Shown here piece by piece: positions 8,391 to 16,713 of a stretch of 64,000 nt of DNA. The translations under genes and the position numbers were made by a program. The notes under the pieces were generated by a model. That model had not been told where the DNA came from and did not search any database. It worked only from the letters and a program-made list of their open reading frames with translations. How positions within the stretch are numbered: position 1 is the first letter of the stretch; each line of letters opens with the position of its first letter. Where the stretch lies: positions 1-64,000 of the forward strand of contig NZ_NEGH01000013.1 of assembly GCF_002135375.1 (NCBI RefSeq), given 5' to 3'. Source of the stretch: Acinetobacter sp. ANC 4558. GTDB lineage: Bacteria > Pseudomonadota > Gammaproteobacteria > Pseudomonadales > Moraxellaceae.

Positions 8391-10970
8391 TTAGTGATGG
8401 CTTTCTCGGCGATCCATAAATTTGTAATATGCAATTTTTGCAAAGTTAGCGATCACTAACCAAATCAAGACATAGATCCAAACGACACCAATCATTTCTA
8501 GTGGTAAGGCTGGAACAAATATGCCGAATGCGCACAGTAAAATAGCAATAATTTGGGTTGCCAAAATTGCTAAAAGTAATTTTTGATTTGGGAATGGACG
8601 TGCAAAAATAGAACCACGATTACGGACAATGAAAATAAGAAGTTGACCACCAGCTGCAAGTTGTAAGAACACCATGGTTTGAAGGTGATCAACGGTTAAT
8701 GGAATATGATTCATCAATTCAGGATTATTCATCCAATATTTACACAGTAATACCATCCCAAAACTTTGCGCTAACGCGATGATTCCCATGACTGATGAGA
8801 AGGAAATAATGCGATGCATATTCCAGCGAACAGGTTGTGAGCTTACTTTTACATTGTCATAGGCAATGGTCATAATTGGAATATCATCCAATAATGCTAA
8901 AACCACAATCATAATCGCGGTGAGTGGTTGTAAGTCGAAAATGATATATGACAGAACGACCACACACATAATTGCAATGGTCATTGCAACACGGTAATAC
9001 ACATACGATGTAATACGTTCAAAAATTTTACGTGCTTCAATAATCGCACTAATAATGGTTGAAAGACCTGGCGCAGTAAGCACAATAGCGGCAGCAGAAC
9101 GAGCTGCATCGGTTGCGCCACTCACAGCAACACCGCAATCGGCTTGTTTAAGCGCGGGTGCATCATTCACCCCATCACCCGTCATGGCAACAATATGCCC
9201 TTGCTGTTGTAAGGCTTTAACAATTTCATATTTATGTTCAGGGAAAACTCGACCAAAACCATCCGCATTTTCTACTGCACGTGCAGTATCTATATGAATG
9301 TGGTTCGGGTCTTTATCATTTTTAAAAACATCACTTGCACTTAATAAATTTTGACCAAGTCCCAATTGACGAGAAATTTCTGAACCAATTGCAACGTCAT
9401 CACCCGTGACCATTTTGACTGAAAGACCGAGTGCTTTGGCTTTCTCAATGGTTTCTTTTGCATCTGGACGAGGTGGATCAAGTAATGGAAGAATCCCCAA
9501 TAAGATCCATGTTTTACCATCATCATTTGAACGTGCAACCCCAAGTGCGCGTGTACCATGTTTAGCCAGTTCAGCAACTTGTCCAAAATATTGTTGGGAA
9601 GTTTGATCTGCACCTGCGTGTTCACCAATACCACATATTTTACCAATGGCTTGCGGTGCACCTTTGGCAAATTGTATCTTTTGACCTTGGACATCACTGA
9701 CAATCCCCACTGTTTTCTTATTGACAGGATCAAAAGGTACAAAGTCGACAGCTTTATATTGATCTAAAACATTAGGATCTTTCAGTGCTTTTAAAACAGC
9801 AAGATCAAGCGCATCGGTACTTTGTCTTTGACACGCCAAACTTGCTGCTAAAATAATGTCATCACTACTGGTTTGATTGAATGTAATGGGTTCTTGAAGG
9901 GTGAGTTGATTAAGCGTTAATGTTCCTGTTTTATCTGAGCATAGTACATCTACACCTGCAAGTTCTTCAATTGCAGATAAGCGTGAAACAATCGCTTTTT
10001 GCTTAGATAAGGTTAGTGCGCCCAGTGCTTTGGTCACAGACATGACCGCAGGCATAGCCACAGGAACGGATGCAACTAATAAAACCAAAACAAATTGGGC
10101 AATTCGACCTGCTTCACTCCATTCCCAATGACCGACGGTGACAATATCTCGATAGACTTGAACTCCAATGAGAATGACGGCAAGGGTAACGGCAAGTAAA
10201 ATTAAGAAATCACCAATTTTTAAGACGGCTTCTTCAGCATGAGATTTACTTCCTGCCGAAGCAACCAGTTTTGCAGTATGGCCAAAAAAGGTATTATTTC
10301 CTGTTAATGTTACCACGCCAGTCATTGAGCCTTGACGAGCAATAGATCCAGAATAAACCGTGTCTCCAATGCCACGAGAAACTGGAAGGGATTCACCAGT
10401 TAAAGCTGCTTGATCTACAGAGAGATATTGACCATCGATGAGAAGTAAATCTGCTGGAAGAATTTCCCCTCCTGAAACGGTGACGATATCACCAGGAACA
10501 AGTTGGGCTGAGTCAATTGCATCCCATTTACCATCTCGTAATACATGCGCCTTTGCTGCTAAGCCTTGCTTTAAAGCTGCCAACGCACTTGCCGCTTTAT
10601 TGTCTTGCCAAAAACCAACAACTGCATTGTAAAGTAATAAGATCGTAATGACGAAAAAGTCTGGCCAATCTTGGCGGAACAAAGAAATAAGCGCTGCTGC
10701 TTCAATCATCCACGGAATAGGTCCCCAAAAATATCCGAGTAATTTTTTCCAGCGACTTTCTTCATGAGCCTCAATGGCATTAGGTCCATATTGAGTCAAT
10801 CGTTTTTGTACTTCAGCATTCGTTAAACCTTGAGATGATGTTTGTAAATCATCTAATTTTTTTTGAATACTTACTGCATCTAAAGTAGTCGAGTTATTTT
10901 GACTTTTTGAGGTATTATCACTTTTAGTACTGTCTGCAGGCGAATCTGCGGATGCATTCGTTATTTCCAT
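8391..10970 (-). CDS. Plasma-membrane proton-efflux P-type ATPase (P3A-like)
   Basis: An 859-residue P-type ATPase. Visible landmarks in order are a polar Ser/Thr/Asn-rich N tail, a cation-ATPase N-terminal segment (GLTNAEVQKRLTQYGPNAI), the actuator motif LTGESLPV, the phosphorylation motif CSDKTGTLTLN, the nucleotide-domain KGAPQAI, and the hinge MTGDGVNDAPALKQADCG. About ten membrane segments are present. The short second cytoplasmic region and the lack of metal-binding CXXC domains or CPC in the membrane fit the fungal/archaeal-type proton pumps (P3A) rather than heavy-metal pumps. It would export protons using ATP, perhaps in acid stress. The substrate is inferred from family pattern only. 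The 492 bases upstream hold conspicuous palindromes. Confidence 0.88.
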   Translation of the reverse strand: MEITNASADSPADSTKSDNTSKSQNNSTTLDAVSIQKKLDDLQTSSQGLTNAEVQKRLTQYGPNAIEAHEESRWKKLLGYFWGPIPWMIEAAALISLFRQDWPDFFVITILLLYNAVVGFWQDNKAASALAALKQGLAAKAHVLRDGKWDAIDSAQLVPGDIVTVSGGEILPADLLLIDGQYLSVDQAALTGESLPVSRGIGDTVYSGSIARQGSMTGVVTLTGNNTFFGHTAKLVASAGSKSHAEEAVLKIGDFLILLAVTLAVILIGVQVYRDIVTVGHWEWSEAGRIAQFVLVLLVASVPVAMPAVMSVTKALGALTLSKQKAIVSRLSAIEELAGVDVLCSDKTGTLTLNQLTLQEPITFNQTSSDDIILAASLACQRQSTDALDLAVLKALKDPNVLDQYKAVDFVPFDPVNKKTVGIVSDVQGQKIQFAKGAPQAIGKICGIGEHAGADQTSQQYFGQVAELAKHGTRALGVARSNDDGKTWILLGILPLLDPPRPDAKETIEKAKALGLSVKMVTGDDVAIGSEISRQLGLGQNLLSASDVFKNDKDPNHIHIDTARAVENADGFGRVFPEHKYEIVKALQQQGHIVAMTGDGVNDAPALKQADCGVAVSGATDAARSAAAIVLTAPGLSTIISAIIEARKIFERITSYVYYRVAMTIAIMCVVVLSYIIFDLQPLTAIMIVVLALLDDIPIMTIAYDNVKVSSQPVRWNMHRIISFSSVMGIIALAQSFGMVLLCKYWMNNPELMNHIPLTVDHLQTMVFLQLAAGGQLLIFIVRNRGSIFARPFPNQKLLLAILATQIIAILLCAFGIFVPALPLEMIGVVWIYVLIWLVIANFAKIAYYKFMDRRESHH

Positions 10971-11206
10971 AATAGTTCCCTAATATTAAAGGTCCTCTTT
11001 TTATGAAGTGTGGCTTAGAGGTCTACATTTATAATTAACGCTATAGCATGAAAAATATAATTTATTATTTATCATTAACTAGTAATATTTAGTATATATA
11101 TCAATGAAAGTAAAATACTTTTGCATTATGAAAACAATTTTTTATCATAAATAAACATTGATCATTATTTTGTTGTTTTGATTTGTTGTTTAAATAAAAT
11201 AATGTG

Positions 11207-11226
11207 ATTAATAATGCATTATTAAT
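11207..11226. repeat. Perfect 20-base palindrome
   Basis: ATTAATAATGCATTATTAAT reads the same on both strands. It lies in the divergent control region between the P-type ATPase and lipoprotein genes. It could be an operator for a dimeric regulator. No known motif was matched. Confidence 0.6.
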
Positions 11227-11235
11227 TTGATAAAT

Positions 11236-11269
11236 TTTATTTATCACTAATGACTTAGTGATAGATAAA
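11236..11269. repeat. Near-perfect inverted repeat with 4-base loop
   Basis: Fifteen-base arms at 11236-11250 and 11255-11269 (core TATCACTAA / TTAGTGATA) pair with one mismatch around the loop TGAC. It lies 10 bases beyond the 20-base palindrome. It may be a transcript hairpin or a regulator site. Confidence 0.6.
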
Positions 11270-11462
11270 GAAACTGATATGAGTTCTATTTGACTTTTAT
11301 AATTATTGATAAATAGCGTGTGTTGAAGAATCAATATATAAATGAATAATACATAAGTATAATCTCGCTTATATGGTTGTGAATTCATGTTATATGTTAG
11401 TTTAAAGAAGAAGAAAAATGCAGCGTTGTAATGTGAGTTATTTTAGAAGGGAGCGATCATTA

Positions 11463-11822
11463 ATGAACATGAAACTTGTTTTATCTATATCTATTTTAAC
11501 GAGTTTACCTTTTTTGTTTATGGGATGTGCAAGCCCAAGTCAATCGCAAAAAACCGCAAGAACAGCAGCTTTAGGTGCTGGAGTTGGCGGAGCAGTTGGT
11601 CATAATCTTGGAGGGACTACTGGTGCAGCAGCTGGAGGTGCAATTGGTGGCGCTACTGGCAGTAAAATGCAGAATGGATCAAATAAAAATGCTGCCGCAA
11701 GTGCTGTAGGTGGTGGTGTGGGGGCTGTAATTGGAAGTAAAGTGGGTGGTGCAAAAGGGGCTGCTATTGGTGGTGCGGTGGGTGCAGGAACTGCATCAAA
11801 TTTAGAAAGTGGCAAAAAATAA
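11463..11822 (+). CDS. Glycine-zipper outer-membrane lipoprotein (small)
   Basis: A 119-residue protein. An N-terminal basic and hydrophobic signal ends in LPFLFMGC, a lipobox-like site with an unusual Phe at -3, so lipidation of the Cys is likely but not certain. The rest is mostly glycine-zipper sequence, with repeated GAGVGGAVGHNLGG-like and GGAIGGATG runs, then a second block (GGGVGAVIGSKVGG). Such proteins (YMGG/OsmB/SlyB-like) insert in or brace the outer membrane and are often stress-induced. The start ATG 11463 is chosen because GGGAG at 11449-11453 is nine bases upstream. An earlier in-frame ATG at 11418 lacks the signal-peptide position, and a later ATG at 11469 is possible. Confidence 0.75.
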   Translation: MNMKLVLSISILTSLPFLFMGCASPSQSQKTARTAALGAGVGGAVGHNLGGTTGAAAGGAIGGATGSKMQNGSNKNAAASAVGGGVGAVIGSKVGGAKGAAIGGAVGAGTASNLESGKK

Positions 11823-11850
11823 ATTTTCTAATGACCATTAGACGCTAAAT

Positions 11851-11884
11851 AGCATTATAAATAAATGATTTATTTTATAATGCT
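11851..11884. terminator. Hairpin after the lipoprotein gene
   Basis: Arms AGCATTATAAA (11851-11861) and TTTATAATGCT (11874-11884) pair perfectly between the plus-strand lipoprotein and the minus-strand marC gene. It is AT-rich, so a weak or bidirectional terminator. Confidence 0.5.
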
Positions 11885-11953
11885 GATTCTATTTTAACCC
11901 TGAATATAAATCCTAATCATATGACATAATGTTTATGTTATAGCATTTATATT

Positions 11954-12577
11954 TTATACATTGATATGGAAGGCAGCTTGTACGCCTTCAATTAACATTT
12001 GTGCACCAATGATCGCTAAAATTAAACCCATTAAACGAGTCACGATATTCAAGCCATTTTTACCTACTTTTTCAACAATCTGATTACAGAAGAGGAAACA
12101 AATATAAGTAATCACACAGAGTATAAAGAATACGGCAATCGTAATCATGTCCTGTATACCACCATCACTTGAATAGTTCATTGCTGTTGCTATTGTGCCA
12201 GGACCTGCGAGTAAAGGAACTGCTAAGGGTGAGACAGAAATATCATTCGAGTTGTCAGAATCAGTAGTTGCAGCAGCATGAAGATTCGATGTCGAACCTT
12301 GTAACATATGAAAGCCTATCATAAACACTAAAATACCTCCTGCAATTCGTAAAGCTGGAAAGGTAATACCGAATAGATTGAATATTTTTTGCCCTAATAA
12401 TGCAAATAAAGCGATTAAAATAAATGTTAAGGTTAACGCTTTTAGTGCCGTCGTTTTTTTCTGTGCTTTGCTCATAGAACCTGTTAATCCTGCAAATGCG
12501 GCTGTATTTGCAATAGGATTCATCATGGCAAAAAATGCCATAAAAATAGTCAGTGCATGTTCTAAGAGAGAATTCAT
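11954..12577 (-). CDS. marC: MarC-family integral membrane protein
   Basis: A 207-residue protein with about six hydrophobic segments, the standard size of the MarC (UPF0056) family. Typical features are FMAFFAMMNPIANTAAFAGLT at the N terminus, RIAGGILVFMIGFHML in the middle, a polar Asp/Ser/Asn-rich loop, then PLAVPLLAGPGTIATAMNY and a last helix with TRLMGLILAIIGAQML. MarC proteins are inner-membrane proteins of unsettled function; the old link to multiple antibiotic resistance was not supported. It is a single gene convergent with the lipoprotein gene and divergent from metR, with 277 bases between the two starts. Confidence 0.88.
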   Translation of the reverse strand: MNSLLEHALTIFMAFFAMMNPIANTAAFAGLTGSMSKAQKKTTALKALTLTFILIALFALLGQKIFNLFGITFPALRIAGGILVFMIGFHMLQGSTSNLHAAATTDSDNSNDISVSPLAVPLLAGPGTIATAMNYSSDGGIQDMITIAVFFILCVITYICFLFCNQIVEKVGKNGLNIVTRLMGLILAIIGAQMLIEGVQAAFHINV

Positions 12578-12854
12578 TATTGATATTTTCCAAAATGATA
12601 GGTGAGCAAAGTTTAGTATTCATTATTTTAAACAAGATGTGAGAAAATAGAAACTTAATGTCATGGCTCGTGGTCAAAAGATTAATTTTAAGCTATAAAT
12701 ACATGCTTATTTGATAAATTCTTCATTGAATATAACGAAGCATAAAATAAATTAGCCATTTTTATGAGATGATGAAAAAAATAAAAAAAGATATTTTTAT
12801 CAGTTATGCTATGCAGCATGAAGGATTCATATACATTAAATTGGTTATTAAAAG

Positions 12855-13772
12855 ATGTTAGAGCTACGCCATTTAAAAACATTAAAAGCATTACGAGAGC
12901 ATGGTTCTTTAGTTGCTGCAGCAGGAGATTTATGCTTAACACCATCAGCTTTATCGCATCAGCTGCGAGAACTAGATCAATGGTTTGGTGTAGAAGTTGT
13001 TAATCGTAAAAGTCGCCCTGTGAGTTTTTCTAATGTTGGGCAGCGTTTATTAAAACTAGCAGATGAAGTTTTACCACAAGTTCAAATTGCGCAAACAGAT
13101 ATTTCTCGTATTGTGCATGGACAAACTGGACGTATTGTTTTCTCATCGGAATGTCACAGTTGTTTTGATTGGTTGATGCCATTATTAAATCAATATCGAC
13201 AACAATATCCTGATGTGGATTTGGATTTCGCCTCAGGTTTTGAAGCTAACCCGCATGAGTTATTACAAATTGGGGAGTTTGATTTACTGATAACCGCTGA
13301 TCCAATTGCTCTGAAAGGTATTGAATATTTTGCAATTTTTGAATATGAATCTCGGTTAGTATTATCAAATACCCACCCATTGGTACGGACTCAAGAAATT
13401 ACCGTACAAGAGCTGGCAGAAGAAACGTTGGTGACTTATCCAGTTGATAAACATCGTTTAGATATTATGTCTCGTGTATTTATTCCTGCCAATACTTTAC
13501 CTAAACAAATACGAACAACAGATTTAACACAGATGTTAATTCAATTAGTTGCAAGCGGGCATGGGATTGCAGCATTACCAGATTGGGTGGTGAATGAATA
13601 TGAACAAAAAGGTTGGGTAACATCACGTCGTTTAGATTGTGTTTCCCCACAAGGTTTGCGTCGTACGTTATATGCAGGTTATCGAAAAGAGGAAAAAGAG
13701 AAAGACTATTTTGAAGGTTTTTTAAAACAACTGGATAAATTTTCAAAAAAACGGAATTCTTATTATCCTTAA
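12855..13772 (+). CDS. metR: LysR-type regulator MetR
   Basis: A 305-residue LysR-type regulator. The N-terminal winged helix-turn-helix is residues 1-60 (LKTLKALREHGSLVAAAGDL, then TPSALSHQLRELD), and the rest is a periplasmic-binding-protein-like effector domain. The sequence matches MetR, which uses homocysteine as coregulator to activate methionine synthesis genes (metE, metH and others). The MetR-type stretches SSECHSCFDWLMPLL and GHGIAALPDWVV are visible. No met gene lies beside it here, so targets are elsewhere; the neighbour marC is divergent. No clear MetR box was found upstream. A strong hairpin terminator follows the gene. Confidence 0.85.
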   Translation: MLELRHLKTLKALREHGSLVAAAGDLCLTPSALSHQLRELDQWFGVEVVNRKSRPVSFSNVGQRLLKLADEVLPQVQIAQTDISRIVHGQTGRIVFSSECHSCFDWLMPLLNQYRQQYPDVDLDFASGFEANPHELLQIGEFDLLITADPIALKGIEYFAIFEYESRLVLSNTHPLVRTQEITVQELAEETLVTYPVDKHRLDIMSRVFIPANTLPKQIRTTDLTQMLIQLVASGHGIAALPDWVVNEYEQKGWVTSRRLDCVSPQGLRRTLYAGYRKEEKEKDYFEGFLKQLDKFSKKRNSYYP

Positions 13773-13791
13773 AATAATAATGTTAAAGGTT

Positions 13792-13822
13792 AAAAAAAGC
13801 TCATGTAAGATGAGCTTTTTTT
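13792..13822 (+). terminator. Intrinsic terminator of metR
   Basis: A stem AAAAAGCTCAT / ATGAGCTTTTT with a five-base loop and a following T-run, 20 bases after the metR stop. Confidence 0.9.
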
Positions 13823-13902
13823 ATTTGATACTGATTTGTAGAGAAAAAAACTAAAATTAATCTAAGTTTTTTATATATTCTGTTTGTAAAACTTAACACA
13901 AA

Positions 13903-13917
13903 TGATTATTATCCTCA
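13903..13917. promoter_or_regulatory. Fur-box-like site
   Basis: TGATTATTATCCTCA fits the 7-1-7 frame TGAnnATnATnnTCA of Fur sites and lies about 100 bases before the DUF4198 gene. The opposite strand reads GAGGATAATAATCATT. The match is partial, so iron control is a hypothesis. Confidence 0.35.
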
Positions 13918-14018
13918 TTTAATTTATTGTCTTAACCTTGTGCTAAGAACAATATGAACTCGTTTTGAGTTTCATTCATTATGGACACAAAATTTTTACC
14001 ACAATTGGAATTTAGAAT

Positions 14019-14831
14019 ATGAAACGTACATTTTTGGCATTACTACTCGGTGCTGTAGCAACAACCAGTATGGCGCATTCACCTTTTGTTGCACCATATA
14101 GCTATTTAGTTGATGGTGAAAATACGGGAATTGTTGCAGGTTTTGCAGAACAACCGTTTGATTCAGAAATTGCGATTCGTGGTTATGATTTTAAAGTTAT
14201 TAATCCAAATGGTGAGATTAAAGATTTAACGCTTATTAATAGTAAAGCGATGAGTATTGCCGATATTGAAGCAGGGCAAGAAGGAACTTACCAAGTGATT
14301 GGTTCTCGGGTTGGCGATATTAAATATGCTAAACAAGGTAACCGTTGGTTAAGAGTTATGAATGCAGAAGGAGATACTTTAGCGCCTATTGCTGAACGTA
14401 ATTTTATCACGCCTGCAGAGGTGAATAGTAAAACTCAGCAACATACAGTTAAACGTTATGATCAATTGAGTAGCTTTTTTACTAAAAAGAAAGTGTCTAA
14501 ATTGAATGCTCCGATTTCAAATCAGGGATTAAATATTACATTTTCTGAGCATCCGAACCATCTTAGTTTAGCGAAACCTTTAAGCTTGAAAGTGAGCTTA
14601 AACCAAAAGCCAGCGAGCAACTATCAAATTGAGCTTGAAAAACAGCCAACATCTGACCTTGAAAAAGCAGAGCTAATTACACTGGTTACGAATCAACAAG
14701 GTGAAATTATTTTACCCATCACTGCAGTAGGACAATATGTTGTTTCAGTGACATCTCCAGAGCAAAAAGCAACAGTAAAACCAAATGCTGAATCACATCG
14801 TAGTATTTTAAGTTTTTATGTGAATCCATAA
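14019..14831 (+). CDS. Secreted DUF4198-domain protein
   Basis: A 270-residue periplasmic or exported protein. An N-terminal signal peptide (basic MKR, hydrophobic LALLLGAVATTSMA) is followed by a mature start HSPFVAPYSYLVDGE. The histidine-rich start and the beta-sandwich-like body with VINPNGEIKDL and EAGQEGTYQVIG match DUF4198, a family linked in some genomes to nickel, cobalt or iron uptake. The C-terminal part has a second Ig-like region (QQGEIILPITAVGQYVVSV) typical of carboxypeptidase-regulatory-like folds. A Fur-like site upstream points to metal control, but no receptor or transporter gene is adjacent. Function is unknown; the family call is from pattern recognition. Confidence 0.7.
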   Translation: MKRTFLALLLGAVATTSMAHSPFVAPYSYLVDGENTGIVAGFAEQPFDSEIAIRGYDFKVINPNGEIKDLTLINSKAMSIADIEAGQEGTYQVIGSRVGDIKYAKQGNRWLRVMNAEGDTLAPIAERNFITPAEVNSKTQQHTVKRYDQLSSFFTKKKVSKLNAPISNQGLNITFSEHPNHLSLAKPLSLKVSLNQKPASNYQIELEKQPTSDLEKAELITLVTNQQGEIILPITAVGQYVVSVTSPEQKATVKPNAESHRSILSFYVNP

Positions 14832-14878
14832 GTTGAATATTGAAGTAAATTTTTGATTATATTTAATATTTAACTAAA

Positions 14879-14904
14879 CAATGCCATCGATTAAGATGGC
14901 ATTG
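14879..14904. terminator. Hairpin after the DUF4198 gene
   Basis: Perfect 10-base arms CAATGCCATC (14879-14888) and GATGGCATTG (14895-14904) around a six-base loop. No T-run follows. Confidence 0.5.
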
Positions 14905-15055
14905 GATGATTAGTAATCATTTAATATTTTGCTAATTAAAATAAGTATCGGTAAAATATTTATATAAAAATGAGATGGTATAGATAAAATTCTCATTAAG
15001 GTTATCAGTTGAATATTGATTAAAAAATAATAGTGAAGTTTTTTTGTTTTTAAAT

Positions 15056-15334
15056 TTAGTGGTAATTTATGACTAATACCTTTTGTGAGTACATTTGGGT
15101 ATTGGTTATATATATCAGAGCAGTATCTTTGAATTTTTGTCTCAATAGAGAGTCGAGAGCAACACCTTGATATGCGCGTTTAATTGCTTTCGTTAAATTT
15201 TTACATTCGATATTAGTTGATGCACTTGAACAACTATCCTCAACGATAGCACCTTGGAAATGAATGGTTTCAGCTTTTGTGGTTGTTAAAAATATTGAGC
15301 AAAGAATTGGCGGAAAGAAATATTTAAACCTCAT
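15056..15334 (-). CDS. Very short pilin-like exported protein
   Basis: A 92-residue protein at the downstream end of the fimbrial gene cluster, same strand. It has a signal peptide (RFKYFFPPILCSIFLTTTKA), then IHFQGAIVEDSCS, which looks like the first strand of a chaperone-usher pilin with its first cysteine. A second cysteine follows eleven residues later (NIECKNL). The last residues VLVINYH give the alternating hydrophobic pattern with penultimate tyrosine seen in pilins. The usual fold needs about 130 mature residues, so the middle is shortened. An AAAGG sequence seven bases before the ATG supports translation. It may be a shortened tip or terminator subunit, or a reduced relic. About 300 bases separate it from the adhesin gene, so co-transcription is uncertain. 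Confidence 0.55.
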   Translation of the reverse strand: MRFKYFFPPILCSIFLTTTKAETIHFQGAIVEDSCSSASTNIECKNLTKAIKRAYQGVALDSLLRQKFKDTALIYITNTQMYSQKVLVINYH

Positions 15335-15633
15335 ATAACACCTTTAGGAAGCGGGATGGTGTTAAGAGTATTTATATTAAAATAATAATGCACAATTAAT
15401 TTAATATAAATAAACAAATTAATGTGACTCATACCTTATTAATAAAATTTAATGATATTAAAATTAAAAACTAATATAGGTGAGTTGTAACTTTCTATGG
15501 TGAGCTGACAGAAATGGCCAGCTAGTTAGGTTGTAAATTCAAAGAGACCTTAAATAAATTTTATAAGTCAAAGAATAAAATTTTATTTGGATATCTTATT
15601 TATATTTATAAAAAGCTAGAGCAATTAGAAACT

Positions 15634-16671
15634 TTATTGGTACTCAATTGTTACAGTTGCAAGCCCTTGAACGAGACCAGGTGTAATTGTTTGTGCTGTT
15701 TGTATATAACGTGCAGTTAAAGGTACATTATAATTAATACGTTGATTTGAGTTCACTGTGCCTAAAGTAAATGTAGAGCCTTTGCTGATTATTGTATTGG
15801 CATTATTATCTTTATTAATCAATTGAACACTCACGCCATTTGCTTTAGTGTTTGTTGGCGCGCTATTGACAATAGATTTTAAGTCAGAATTTGCTGTAAA
15901 GTCATAGCTGAGACTGATTTTATTAGAAGCTTGTACATTGGTGGGGTTTGCACCTCCATTACATAAAATATCAAGGTTAAAACTTTGTTCACCTGTTGTC
16001 GTACCCATTCCTTTAAATTTATCTTGAGTGACTGTTGGCAAGGTAATCACTTTATTGATCTCACCTTGAATTTCACATGAGCTTGAAGCGATTGTAATTG
16101 CCTTAGCACCCAACACGGTAATGAGTGATGGTTTATTGAGATTATTGTCAAGAAAATGAGATGTATATTGTCCAGGTGATATTTCTCCTGAACCAGTATT
16201 TTGAGAAGTTTTAATTATTTCAATAAAAAAGTTCCCAGATGCTAAGGCTAATTTAGTTGGATAGCTTTCGGACTCGTTTGCATGAAGAACTGAATATGGA
16301 TATTTTAGTGTGGCAGTAACATCTGTAGTGGTTTGAGTTGCTCTAGAAAGACGAATTCCAATGCCTTGAATATTTGTCGAGTAAATATTATTTCCTAAGT
16401 TACTAATCGTTGGATTTTTGGTTAATACGCCATTTATTGTAGGACGGGAAGTACAATAGTATGTAGAATTAGGGTCTCTCGTATATGGAATAATAGCCGT
16501 TGCAAGTGACTTTCCAATAGGGTCACTCGGGCGGATAATAATGGGTTGATTGATTTTCATTTGAACGACAGTTGTAATGAATCCATCAATAGGCGTGCAT
16601 GCTGCGTATGTTTTTGTGATAAAGGCAATGCCTAAAATTAGACATGTACTAGATATTTTTTTTAATTTCAT
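15634..16671 (-). CDS. Fimbrial tip adhesin, two-domain (copy 2)
   Basis: A 345-residue fimbrial protein with signal peptide (ending TKTYAACTP). Residues about 25-190 form a divergent N-terminal domain of probable receptor-binding type. The C-terminal 150 residues are a pilin domain starting SSSCEIQGEINKVITLPTV, with a second cysteine in LDILCNGG and a final beta-strand VTIEYQ with penultimate tyrosine. This layout is that of FimH-type tip adhesins. It is paralogous to the adjacent upstream gene: the pilin domain is nearly the same, while the N-terminal domain differs strongly. AAAGGTAACAATATG provides a good ribosome binding site. A 42-base gap to the upstream copy suggests one operon. The ligand is unknown. 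Confidence 0.8.
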   Translation of the reverse strand: MKLKKISSTCLILGIAFITKTYAACTPIDGFITTVVQMKINQPIIIRPSDPIGKSLATAIIPYTRDPNSTYYCTSRPTINGVLTKNPTISNLGNNIYSTNIQGIGIRLSRATQTTTDVTATLKYPYSVLHANESESYPTKLALASGNFFIEIIKTSQNTGSGEISPGQYTSHFLDNNLNKPSLITVLGAKAITIASSSCEIQGEINKVITLPTVTQDKFKGMGTTTGEQSFNLDILCNGGANPTNVQASNKISLSYDFTANSDLKSIVNSAPTNTKANGVSVQLINKDNNANTIISKGSTFTLGTVNSNQRINYNVPLTARYIQTAQTITPGLVQGLATVTIEYQ

Positions 16672-16713
16672 ATTGTTACCTTTATAGTTATTTATACTTA
16701 AATATGATTTATT

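Larger units (their letters stand above)
10971..11462. other. Divergent intergenic region rich in palindromes
   Basis: 492 AT-rich bases between the divergently transcribed ATPase and lipoprotein genes. It holds a perfect 20-base palindrome and a 15-base-pair hairpin, listed separately. A minus-strand frame at 11101-11388 is open but low-complexity and was not accepted as a gene. Confidence 0.5.

Noticed and set aside
9341-9742. 133-codon frame on the same strand inside the P-type ATPase gene
   Set aside because: It lies fully within an intact, motif-bearing gene in another frame; its product has no recognisable features.
11101-11388. Minus-strand frame of 95 codons between the ATPase and lipoprotein genes
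   Set aside because: Low-complexity product rich in Ile/Asn/Leu/Tyr, very AT-rich, no convincing ribosome binding site, and it runs through both palindromes.
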